Assembly: GCF_964204645.1 (NCBI RefSeq)
Contig: NC_134025.1
Location: forward strand, 27,000,001-27,064,000
DNA from: Tubulanus polymorphus
Lineage: Eukaryota > Nemertea > Palaeonemertea > Tubulaniformes > Tubulanidae
Length of the DNA: 64,000 bases
Direction of reading: 5' to 3'
Made by a program: the position numbers and the translations under genes. The notes beneath the pieces are model-generated. The model was not told the origin of the DNA. It saw nothing but the letters and a program-made list of their open reading frames with translations, and ran no database searches. The number at the start of each line of letters is the position of its first letter. The first letter of the stretch is position 1. This document shows, in pieces, positions 36,493 to 49,740 of the stretch.

Positions 36493-38516
36493 ATGTCATC
36501 AAAAGACAGAATTAACGTTTTTCCATCACGGATGTAAGTAACTTCGATCAATATTCACCCGAATCACCAATCTATGATTTTGAACGCATGGAGTTGTGTT
36601 AAATCTGTTGATAAAAGGCTGAACAATTTTGTGGTTGGACACTTGTCAGTCAATCATGTGACCTTGTTTGACAGATCAACTACTAAAATTTACATTTGTA
36701 TTTTTCATAATTTTTGCAGGGCTCTGACCATAATGAAAGCGCGTCTTAAAGGTGCTGAAAAAGGGCATAGTCTATTAAAGAAAAAAGCCGATGCGTTGAC
36801 TCTCCGATTTAGACAAATCTTGAAGAAAATCATTGAGGTAGGCCTATTGTCAAAATTAGCCTTTTTCTTTTCTGATTTGTTGTGTAGTTTTTGATAATTG
36901 AAGCTCATTATTTCTGGGCTTTTATCATAAAATTTCTATCGTTTATAGACGAAACAATTAATGGGTGAAGTAATGAAGGAGGCTTCATTTTCACTTGCCG
37001 AAGCTAAATTTGCCACTGGTGATTTTAATCATATGGTACTGCAAAATGTTAATAAAGCTCAAATCAAAGTTAGAACAAAGAGAGACAATGTCGCAGGTTG
37101 GTTAATTTAGAAACATTCCTCGAGCAGGTTTTTTTATGAGAACAATTTCTTCGAATGACTGAAGTATTTTGGCTTGAATTTCAGGTGTTGTATTACCAGT
37201 ATTTGAACATTATGCAGATGGAACTGATAGTAAGTTTTTGCTCTAATATAGCCATGCGTGTTCTGTAGTGATTGTAGCGCAATGAATTAATTTTGAATGT
37301 TTCATTTAGACTATGAGTTAGCAGGGTTGTCTAAAGGTGGTCAAGCTATCGACCGATTGAAGAAAAACTACGCGAAAGCTGTTGTGTTACTCGTTCAACT
37401 TGCTTCTCTACAGACATCTTTTATAACATTAGACGAAGTGATCAAGATCACTAATAGACGAGTTAATGCTATCGAATATGGTAAATGAGGTTTTAAAGCC
37501 GCAATCACAATACGTTAATTAGAAGGTTCTAAGTTTAGTCCACTTCAGAAATCTAGAATTTACAATTGACCATTTCTCTGAGTGTGAATAGAAACATTGC
37601 TTTAATTGTGTCTAGCTGGAACAGAGATAACATCTGATTTAAGAACATTTAACATTAAATTGGTCCATTCTAGGTATGGGCCAGATTAAAATATGGATTG
37701 ATTAGCAATATTGTGAATGCGTGTTTATTTTGTTTGATAAACTGGAACGAGACAATGTATTTTACCCGTATCATTCTATGTCCTTCTTTTTCAGTAATTA
37801 TTCCGAAAATAGAAAGAACATTGTCATATATTACAGCAGAATTAGACGAACGAGAACGTGAAGAATTTTACAGGTAAAAACTGAGAATTGGTGACTTGAA
37901 TCGCATTAATTATGTATAATCTTGGGTATTGGTAGCTTGCTATCTTCCCGCGAAATCTATTTGTTAAATTATACGTTTTTGCTTTTGATAAATCATACAA
38001 TGTATCTTGGTTTATGTTACGATTGACTACACTATATACAATCTTTGATTTGGTACTTAATGTTTGAAAAAAGTTCATAAGATGAAATAGTCAGTAACAG
38101 GTGAGTATTCCTTGTATTATCAAGTTTCTGCTCAAAAATTCAGACTAAAGAAAATCCAGGAAAAGAAAAAGATTATCAGAAAAAAAGCAGAGGCTCATAG
38201 GCTTGCTTATGAAGCAAAGATGGACTATCAAGATGGTCCTTCAAGTCTTTTAGATGACCGCGATGAGGATCTACTCTTCAATTAAAACAATAAGGTTTTT
38301 TAGGGGTGCAGAAAACTTAAAGTGGCTTTGTGTATATACGCTCTCAATGTAATTACCAATGTGTTCGTTTATCATTGCAGATTAAAGAAAATTCAGGAAA
38401 AAAAGAAAATATTAAGAGCAAAGGCAGAAAAACTACTAAAGATGTATGAAATAGAAGTGGAAATGCCAGTAAGCTTATTAGAAGAGAGAGATGAGGATTT
38501 GTTGTTTGGAGACTAA
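36493..38516 (+). CDS. ATP6V1D: V-type proton ATPase subunit D, with two alternative last exons
   Basis: Central-stalk subunit of the V1 sector; with subunit F it forms the rotor that couples ATP hydrolysis to proton pumping. Exons: 36493-36533, 36720-36837, 36949-37096, 37185-37229, 37310-37480, 37795-37873, then either 38144-38285 (7a) or 38381-38516 (7b). Products are 247 or 245 residues; human has 247. It begins [14 protein letters not shown] and includes [55 protein letters not shown] and [20 protein letters not shown]. All joins are GT-AG and in phase. Both last exons start [10 protein letters not shown] and end with a D-E-D-L-L-F motif. The start codon lies about 50 bp from a mobile element. 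A polyadenylation signal is at 39330-39335. Confidence 0.97.
38144..38285 (+). other. ATP6V1D alternative terminal exon 7a
   Basis: After acceptor ATTCAG it encodes (R)[19 protein letters not shown]..., then [12 protein letters not shown] and stop. ATTAAA overlaps the stop region (38281-38286) and might act as a proximal polyadenylation signal. There is no splice donor before the next acceptor, so 7a and 7b are mutually exclusive. Confidence 0.88.
38381..38516 (+). other. ATP6V1D alternative terminal exon 7b
   Basis: After acceptor ATTGCAG it encodes (R)[17 protein letters not shown]..., then [13 protein letters not shown] and stop. It has the same phase as 7a and is clearly homologous to it at the DNA level. 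It looks like the product of a tandem exon duplication. Confidence 0.88.
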
Positions 38517-39639
38517 AACGACTCGCAAATAGTGATATTTATTTAAATTACTGGCATACTTTATAAGATGGTGAAATGTGCATAACTTTTGAAATATAAC
38601 ATAAGTATGGAATTGGTGCCATGCTACTGCCTTAGTTTGAAATTTTGCCTATAAAGTTATGAACCTAGACATTGGTGGATTATTAAGATGTACATTCCAG
38701 CAAAGATGCATTAAATGAACAGTGCAAGGCTCGCTTGTGTGTGATTATTGTTCAATTTAAGATATTTTCAGACTATGCATGGATTTATCAACTACATCTT
38801 TGTCTTGAAAAAGCCAGTCATAGGATCATCTATACCTAACCCTTGTTGATAAAAACAGGCTTGAAAATCAAAGCGTTTTTCAAATCTCTTTCTCGAAGAA
38901 TATTCTATACATAGAAGGTAAAGTGGACCTTAGATTGTAGAATGTCTTCTTCCATTGTGCTGTGTGTTTACTGGGCTGAGAATAGAATTTAGTGTACACG
39001 TATTGATCATCTAGTCACATCAAAAACACTTCTACTAGTAGTTACCTTTGGTGTTTTTGGTTTTATCTGTAATAATGATACCATATTCATGTAAGTCCTG
39101 AATAAGGTGTCATTTTGCAGTATATCTAAGCCTCGTCTACACCAGGATATTTTAACTCCATTAGAATACCTCGTATAGACGATGCTTTATTTGAAGCAAG
39201 CATCCCGAAAAGCTGGCTTCGTTTAATATAAGAAGGTGCATCATGTATTCCAACATGTCATAAATAGATTGTAAAATATGTACATGTGTGTAATAGCTAT
39301 TATTATGTATTTAGAGTTAAATATCACCAAATAAATAAACTATTAAAATATGATGAATGGCATGTAGTCTGATTTTCATTTGATATCACTGCATCACGCA
39401 ACTAGTCTGAGTTCCAATTGGAGCGGAAGGAAAGGACCAAGGATTCTTGAAGCACTTCCACAAATTTTGACGATACGATGTATGCAATTGAAAGAGGAAT
39501 AACACGAAAAATGAATATCTATTTAAATACTTATAAACAATAAAGAAATTCAGGAAAAACTGGCAAACGATTTCTACAGAAACAAAAACTGGAACAATTG
39601 TTTACGTCAGAATTTAAGACATACATGTATAATGATTTA
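38517..39639. other. ATP6V1D 3' UTR and convergent gap to CATSPER2
   Basis: Contains the presumed ATP6V1D 3' UTR up to AATAAA at 39330-39335, then about 300 bp to the CATSPER2 stop. No clear minus-strand polyadenylation signal for CATSPER2 was seen. Confidence 0.5.
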
Positions 39640-41556
39640 TCATGTATCGAAGATTTTCACAAGAGCCAACACGGCAAACTTTAAAAGTTCCTGTCGTTCG
39701 AAGATATTTTCCTGAAGCGCTTCCATCATTTGCAGGTAGTGAAACAGCGTATCTCTGGGCCAGGCAGTCTCCACCGGATTCTTAGCAATCAGTTCCAAAT
39801 TATCCTGAAAAATAAATCGGATGACACCGAGTCTTGTTACTCTGAACGAGCAAGGCTTATATCTAACGGTAATTACCTGGACAGTTTTTTGCCAGTTATG
39901 TCCGCTGTATGTGGTTTGGATCACATGCGTACTCATTGCTGTATCCAGATCCTCTTGCAACATTTGTCGAGACTGACCAGAAAGTCGCGATTTTGAAAAT
40001 GCATTCCCAGGAACTAACGTCGCTTTGCGTCCAGTGGTAGTTGTTGTAGGCGGTGCAGCTGGTGCAACATTTGGCGGCGATGCCTCTTTGTCCGACGAGT
40101 CACTTTCTACTTTCTTATCAGATTCATCAGCGTCCCAAACGTTGCCTGTTTCTATTTCGTCTTCGTCCTCATCTTGAACTTCGATGTCACTGGTTCTACG
40201 AACAGCTTTTAACATGTTCTCTTGCCGTTGGAGTTCTTCGTTGAGTTTTTCAATTTTGATAGTTTGCTGTCGGAAATCTTCCATTTCTTTGACTTCGTTG
40301 AAAAGATCGTTGCGGATGCTTTGGAAATTGTTCACCATGATGCCGACGAAAATGTTCCGAAAAATGAACGACGCAATACAAATCCATGACAAAATGTATA
40401 TACTGGCGAAGTAAGGATTAACCACTTTTATCAGTTCCACTAACATGTCGTGCCAATGATCTAGTGTGAACAGCTGAAACAAAGTCATCAGTGTTTCAAC
40501 GATACCGCTGAAACTGTTCTTGTAAACTAAATCTTTGCGCTGGGATTTAGAGAAGTTATCGAATATGATGACACCGACGATCGAAAATATGTACGCGAAC
40601 GAAAATAGTAACATCGTAATTGAAACCATGGCCTGGAAAGCTTTTGCGACTGCTAAGGTAATCAAGCGAATTTGTCGAAATCGTGTCACCATCTTCAACG
40701 ATCTGAGCACCCTAAAAACTCGCATATTATCAGCTAGAATACTGAGTTGCGACGTAGCTGATTTCGTAGATTTTCCGAAGTCACCTGTGGAGAAGTTTAT
40801 TATCTCTGGAACGAACGAAAGAAAGGTAACGAGAAAGTCGAAGATGTTCCATCCATTTCGCCAAAAATTCTTGAAATCGTCCATCCATTTCAAAATTATT
40901 TCCAACACGAACATGAATAACGTACAGTAGTCAAATATGTCAAGAACAGTTCGGAAAAGCAACATATTGGGCGTTGTTTGCATTCCATATTCAGCTTGAA
41001 GTCCCAAAACAACGCAATTACTGAGAATCAAACTCAACATGATGTACTGGAACAGTGAACTTTCAACGACCCAGTGGGCCCATAGATCCAAAGGCGGGTT
41101 GTGGGTGTTCTTATTCTTTAATCTATTTCTTCTTCGGTCGGCACTAGTAACTGGTAGTTTACCTCTTTTAGAATTGTATATCTGGAACCGCACCAAGGAA
41201 TTAGGAGCTTCGAGCATTATTTGCTGCATAGTGTTGCCTTCCATAACATCTTTCGAATTGTATTTAGGTGCTTCGATGTGTCCCTTTTCATCAATACTGT
41301 CGAGCAAATGGAAGTCTTGGATAAGCTTGTGACGAAACAATTCTGCCCGCCGTGATAGTAAACCTTCGGTTTGCTCATTTTCAGATTTTCTCTTCATGTC
41401 ATTCATCGTGAGTGATGGCATTTGGAGACCGGAATGCATATGACTGAATTCACTTCGAAATTGTTGCTGTCCAATTAAAATGCAACAATGCAGCAACAAT
41501 GAAGTGATTGCGATAACCGTTGCATCGTGCTTATGTGCAAAATCATTTAAATTCAT
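39640..41556 (-). CDS. CATSPER2: Cation channel sperm-associated protein 2
   Basis: Pore-forming subunit of CatSper, the flagellar Ca2+ channel that drives sperm hyperactivation and chemotaxis. Coding parts are 41556-39877 and 39804-39640, split by a 72-nt intron, giving 614 residues. After LDLWAHWVVESSLFQ come six membrane segments. S4 is RVFRVLRSLKMVTRFRQIR. The pore has the Ca2+-selectivity T-x-D-x-W as FTLDHW, and S6 is FIFRNIFVGIMVNNFQ. A coiled region, an acidic linker and the CatSper2-specific tail (AWPRDTLFHYLQMMEALQEN...) follow. The first ATG gives a hydrophobic N-terminus that I do not recognise; the Met-Pro-Ser-Leu-Thr about 45 residues later may be the true start. Unlike the many-exon vertebrate gene, the body is one exon. 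It is divergent from KPNA2. Confidence 0.95.
   Translation of the reverse strand: MNLNDFAHKHDATVIAITSLLLHCCILIGQQQFRSEFSHMHSGLQMPSLTMNDMKRKSENEQTEGLLSRRAELFRHKLIQDFHLLDSIDEKGHIEAPKYNSKDVMEGNTMQQIMLEAPNSLVRFQIYNSKRGKLPVTSADRRRNRLKNKNTHNPPLDLWAHWVVESSLFQYIMLSLILSNCVVLGLQAEYGMQTTPNMLLFRTVLDIFDYCTLFMFVLEIILKWMDDFKNFWRNGWNIFDFLVTFLSFVPEIINFSTGDFGKSTKSATSQLSILADNMRVFRVLRSLKMVTRFRQIRLITLAVAKAFQAMVSITMLLFSFAYIFSIVGVIIFDNFSKSQRKDLVYKNSFSGIVETLMTLFQLFTLDHWHDMLVELIKVVNPYFASIYILSWICIASFIFRNIFVGIMVNNFQSIRNDLFNEVKEMEDFRQQTIKIEKLNEELQRQENMLKAVRRTSDIEVQDEDEDEIETGNVWDADESDKKVESDSSDKEASPPNVAPAAPPTTTTTGRKATLVPGNAFSKSRLSGQSRQMLQEDLDTAMSTHVIQTTYSGHNWQKTVQVITVRYKPCSFRVTRLGVIRFIFQDNLELIAKNPVETAWPRDTLFHYLQMMEALQENIFERQELLKFAVLALVKIFDT
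39805..39876 (-). other. 72-nt in-frame intron of CATSPER2
   Basis: GTAATT...TTTATTTTTCAG, 24 codons long with no stop, so the open frame runs straight through. Removing it restores W-x-x-x-V-x-x-N-L before the AWPRD tail, as I recall it in vertebrate CatSper2. The retained peptide has no counterpart. Confidence 0.78.
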
Positions 41557-42408
41557 TGATTAAGAGTGTGAGTTCAAGAAAGGTGTTTCAAAATTCTAGA
41601 ACGTTGCTTTTCTCCTAGGAGAGAATTTACACAGCTGAGGGATAGAGATTTTTGTGGTTTTTGCCATCCATAAATCTGCCTATTAGACCGAATCTATTCT
41701 AAAAACGCCTTGAAATATTCACTTTTTTCTATCTTAATCTTCCGATATTGATTTCAAATCAATTTAGGGTGTAAAAATTGACCACAGTAACGACACTTTT
41801 ATCGGGGTTCGAATCTAACGAAGAAAGTCACGCATTCTAATGATAAACCAATTAGCGACGTGTTAACGGATCTGGCGCGGGTAATTGACCAATCAGCGAC
41901 TGGCTTCTAAAATCTTATCAGAAAGCACCAATTTTTGAAGTGAGGCTCATTACTCGAGTGAAGATCGTGGGACGCAGTCCATCAACGTATTATTTGTGAG
42001 TACAGTTTCGCGCGCTTTTTGCTTTAATATGTCGTGGTTTGTAAAATGTGCAATGCCTGATCATGCTGCAAGTGCTGCTGGGACTGGACCGAGTCATGAA
42101 AAGGCATTATTCTGTCTACTATACACACAGAAATTCATCGTAAAAGCTGTCCCACCCCGCCCGGGCGATTGACGCTATTAATTAAGAAAATGTACGAGAA
42201 TGTAGCATCTAACCCAATCTGACACATGTCTGGATCACCTCACTTCATTTTTTTGCGGCTACTTCAACTTATTAATTCATAGAAATGACAAGAAGTGGCT
42301 GCAGGATTTGGCAATGATTGAATGCCTTATAATGATATCATTAAATATTTCAGAATTAGAAATAGTTCAACATTTGAAAAACCATAGATAAAAAGCTGTT
42401 AAAACATC
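41557..42408. promoter_or_regulatory. Divergent promoter CATSPER2/KPNA2 with CCAAT boxes and CHR-like site
   Basis: Three CCAAT boxes in the same orientation lie at 41848-41852, 41889-41893 and 41928-41932 (spacing 41 and 39 bp); the first two sit in the repeated context ACCAATYAGCGAC. TTTGAA follows at 41934-41939. A splice donor GTGAGT at 41996 and an acceptor ending at 42353 suggest a non-coding first exon of KPNA2 beginning just downstream of the boxes. CCAAT arrays plus TTTGAA (CHR) are typical of G2/M promoters. Confidence 0.55.
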
Positions 42409-45400
42409 ATGCCTTCTACCGACAAGACAGAGAACAGGCTATCTGCCTACAAAAATAAAGGCAAAGATTTACAGGTAAAGACAAATGACGGGTATCAAAA
42501 TTCTGCTATGTTAGGCCTACACGAATGAATCAAATGGTTTCGATTTTGAATGTTATGTTTTCGCAGGATTTAAGACGAAAGAGAGCCGATGTATCGGTTG
42601 ATTTGAGGAAAGCGAGAAAAGATGAACAGATGCTTAAAAGACGTAATGTCGATGAAATGGTTACCAGCCCGCTGAAAGAAAATAAGGTGCGCTAACCTAA
42701 GGGTCAAACTTGTTTTCATTTCGCTCTTTAGGCCCATTGGGACTGTTGAGGTTATTTATTTCGACTGAAATTCTTATAGTTCTCGACGTAATAATTATTT
42801 TCGCAGACTTGCCTCAATCAAGCAACAAGTGGAATGGCGATGGTAGAAATCATTCAAGGTGTTCAGGCACCTGATGCTCATACTCAGTTCTTGGCGACTC
42901 AAGCGGCTCGTAAACTACTATCGAAAGAGGCCAGTCCGCCGATTAATGAGATTATCGATTCCGGTATTGTGCCTACACTGGTAGAATTTCTCAAAACAGA
43001 TGACAAGTAAGTCATTCGAAGTGACGAATTGAAAGCATTTTCTAAAAAAAAATGTTTTTAATTTTTTCTGTAAAAGTGATTGAACAGTATCAAGCAAGGA
43101 GTCTATCGAATATGATGTTGGGTACTTAAATAATTTTTTCAGGCCTGAATTACAGTTTGAAGCAGCGTGGGCTTTGACAAATATAGCATCAGGTTCATCA
43201 CATCAGACGCGCACCGTAGTAAAAGCTGGAGGTGTCGAGCCTTTCATTCGTCTGTTATCGTCTAATCATAATAACGTCTGTGAACAAGCCGTGTGGGCTC
43301 TCGGAAATATTGCAGGTAATTAATTGATATATGTTGCTTTAATCAGTCATATCACAGACCATTATACTTCTCGAAACATAGCCAAAATACCATATACTGT
43401 AAGAGGTTGTGAACTTAGTAAGGTTTTGATGTTTCTGGAACTTACCAAGACTGAGAAAACTGAAACAAAAAAGACCCATGATATTGAAGATCATGAAAGA
43501 AAGATCTGTTACACTGACATTTCAGGCAGAATGCTTCTACCCATCTTCGCAAGAAGCATTCTACCCAAAAAGTCATTACTTTGTCGTTAATTCTTTAATA
43601 TTGTGAGACTTTCTTATACCCCTCTTAGACTGCAACTAATCTAAATTGATTTCATAAGGGTGAATACTGTCAACCCCTCGTTTAATGTTGTCACCTTTAA
43701 AGTTGAACTAGTTGTAGTAAAAAGATTGTATTTTCATCAACAGGTGATGGACCTGATCTTCGAGATCTCGTGATCAAGTGTGGCATAGTTCGTCCGTTAC
43801 TCCATTTAGTCGAAAAGGGTCCACCTGAAAAAGGCGGACAGGTAAAATCTTATTAATCAATTGAGTTAAAATTCGTGATCTTACCGTTCCCGATGAAATT
43901 ACTGGTAGTTCATTGTTGTCTCCGGTTTACTTGTAGCAAGCACAATTCTTGAGAAATGTCACATGGACTCTGTCAAACTTATGTCGAAACAAGAACCCGC
44001 CTCCGCCATTTGCAACGGTTAAAGAATGTTTGCCGACCATTGCTAGATTGATCCATCACACTGATAATGAAGTGTTAGCCGATGCGTGTTGGGCTCTGTC
44101 ATATTTGACCGATGGAACTAATGAGAAAATACAAGAAGTTATCAATCACGGTTAGTGTTTTATAACAATAGTTCAATGAATGTGATAGAGTTCCGAGTTG
44201 CCTCGGGTAATCTCTGGAAATTTTAATAATTTGTTTTAATTATGCTAGTACATACTTCAATTGGTTATAAAAGAGTGTATTCAACTGTGGAAAAGAAATT
44301 CCAAATATGCCAATTACCATCTAAAGATCATTTTCAGCTATAATAGCAAAGACTATTTCAATGTGTTGATCTACCACGATATTGGGACTATGGAATTCCT
44401 CAGAGATCGAACTATTTGTCCCTGAGTTATGAACGATTGCTGTACTCTGAATTAATCTGAATGTAAATGAATTTATCGTTATTTTTCTTCCACGAATTAT
44501 AGAAGTTGTGCCACAACTAGTCAAACTGTTGAACATTGCTGAAATACCCGTTTTGACTCCTGTACTACGATCCATTGGTAATATTGTTACTGGCGACGAT
44601 ACCCAAACACAAGTAAGTGACTCGTATATATCCGGTTGCATATTTTGTCAAACTCATCTGTTTCATCCAATGATTTTGACTTTATTTTCAGCATGTGATT
44701 GATCATAATGCATTACCCGCGTTCCACCGCTTGCTTTCACATCCGAAATCCAGTATTCAAAAAGAAGCAGCCTGGACGATATCTAACATAACTGCTGGCA
44801 ACCAGTCACAAATACAAGCTGTTCTTGAGGCTGGCTTGATGCCACAGATCATCAAATTACTGGAGAAAGTGAGTGTTCCGAGTGATTTTGTCTTTATCAG
44901 ATATGCCAAGTTTATTATCTTATCTACCCTCGGTGATGTGAAGGACAAGGTATTATTGGAAATGCTGATTTATTTCTGCATTTTCTTGTTTCAGGGAGAT
45001 TTCCGAACTCAGAAGGAAGCAATTTGGGTGATAACTAATTTAACGTCCGGTGGTACGATCGAACATTTAGTCTACCTGGTGAAAATCGGCGTTCTCGGTC
45101 CGTTATGCGATCTGCTGGTCGCTAAAGAACCGAAGATCATTCTGGTGATAATCGACGCGTTGAACAACATCCTGCGTGCGGCGGACAGTCGCGGTGAAGT
45201 GGCAACGGTCACGCTGATGATCGAAGAATGCAACGGTCTCGATAAGATCGAAGCTCTTCAAAATCACGAGAACGAATTGGTTTACAAAGCCGCCCTCGAT
45301 TTGATCTCGCAATATTTCGTCGATGAGGTAAATTTGCGAATTTTTAATTCATGACCAACCCGTCGTGTATACAGAAAACACGGTAAACTAATTTCTCTTG

Positions 45401-46011
45401 GGGCGAAACGCAGGAACTTTGATAAAATTTGCTGAAACTCTGGAATCGCATTTATGTTCTTGGTATATTTGTTACCTTGTTAACACTAAAAGTACTGGTA
45501 GTAATTAGGATGAGAATGAAATTAAATACAATGTATTGTCAAAGAATTGAATAAGGTTTTGAAGTGATACATACAGTAGACTCTTTAATGCTTTCAAATC
45601 GAATTATCTCTTAAATCGCATACAAATCTTGAATCCGCTGCATCAGAATGTGAAATTAAAATCCATTGTCTAACATGAATTATCGCCTAAATTTAACGAT
45701 CCTGTTTGATTTGAGTTACAAAGAGTAAGTATACTGGATATAGTTTAAGAACAACTATAGAGATAATCATTAGAAAAAAAAAGAAGGAAAAATCAGCTGA
45801 TAATTAAGAAGTTTTGACGTTTCATATTCGATGCCAATACAAGTCACCAGATTAAGATTACTCCTTCCATAAAAGTATTAACTGAAGCTAATGTCATGTG
45901 TTGATTATTTTCTAGGATGAGGAAGATTCTACGGTCGCTCCTGAGGCCAATGAAGAGGGATTTGCGTTTTCTGAACAGGAAGTTCCCTCAGCTGGATTTG
46001 CGATTCAATGA
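42409..46011 (+). CDS. KPNA2: Importin subunit alpha, KPNA2 (alpha-1) type
   Basis: Nuclear import adaptor that binds classical nuclear localisation signals and hands cargo to importin-beta. Ten coding exons: 42409-42474, 42567-42686, 42807-43006, 43143-43315, 43744-43841, 43937-44150, 44503-44612, 44692-44868, 44995-45327 and 45916-46011. They encode 528 residues; human KPNA2 has 529. The N-terminal importin-beta-binding domain has [19 protein letters not shown] and LKRRN. Armadillo repeats carry the NLS-binding W-x-x-x-N signatures: [54 protein letters not shown] and [10 protein letters not shown]. The C-terminus has [13 protein letters not shown] and an acidic tail for CAS/exportin-2. Sequence detail favours the KPNA2 subfamily over KPNA1/5/6 or KPNA3/4. 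The intron 44869-44994 is 126 nt and open in frame. A polyadenylation signal is at 46371-46376. Confidence 0.95.
43528..43562. repeat. Perfect 11-bp stem hairpin in KPNA2 intron 4
   Basis: AGAATGCTTCT and AGAAGCATTCT flank a 13-nt loop, and CTACCC follows both arms. It lies in the 428-nt intron between exons 43143-43315 and 43744-43841. Confidence 0.5.
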
Positions 46012-46679
46012 GTGGGATTTATTGCGAAGTTCATATCACGTGATTACAGATATAGATCTTTGATAATATTTATGCCTGCTCTATTATTGCCTGTTATTCC
46101 AACTCTTATTCCTCAAAATATTTTTCTTGTGATGTCTCTAAGATTGAAACTTCCATTTCTTACAAATCATGTATTGTTTACAATGGTGAAATAAGTGAAT
46201 GAATGATGATAGTGGTTATGAGTTCTGGAACTATGAATGTGCTTTTCTTTCAAAAACAAAAACAAACTGTGATGCCTTTCTCATGTGGCATAATTTTCTA
46301 TACTAGCATTTAACTTTTTCATTTTCGTATGATATATGTCTTAGGATTTTTTGTAAACCTCTATTTTCTAAATAAAAAATCCTATGACCTTAGCATGAAG
46401 TGTTAGTTTTGATTGAATGTTTCGACTGACATTTTATGATTATTGATTGATTTGTGGTTAAAGTGTATGTCAATAAAGGATCGATACTACCAATAATTGT
46501 TAGTAATATGATCGGCGATCAAACTGATTGATCGATTTACCCGAAGGCTATTTATTCAATACGGCACTGGCAGGTGCTGCCACCTGTCAAAAATCGGCCA
46601 TTTTCAGTGTTTGACAGTTGGACGATGATGGAATCGCGGATTTACCTCGAAATAAAGTGATTTGCAGACGTTGACAAGC
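46012..46679 (+). promoter_or_regulatory. KPNA2 3' UTR, then R-Ras promoter
   Basis: The first part is the KPNA2 3' UTR, with AATAAA at 46371-46376. Close to the R-Ras start, a 16-bp palindrome at 46571-46586 pairs two E-boxes (CAGGTG-CTGC-CACCTG). A YY1-like GGCCATTTT follows near 46596. The compact spacing suggests the R-Ras promoter lies within the last 200 bp. Confidence 0.45.

Positions 46680-49740
<3,061 letters not shown>

Noticed and set aside
41806-41816. GGTTCGAATC resembling a tRNA B-box
   Set aside because: No T-stem, acceptor stem or A-box pairing can be formed around it.
43324-43590. 88-codon ORF in importin-alpha intron 4
   Set aside because: Starts at the intron boundary and has no homology I recognise; the exons on each side join without it.
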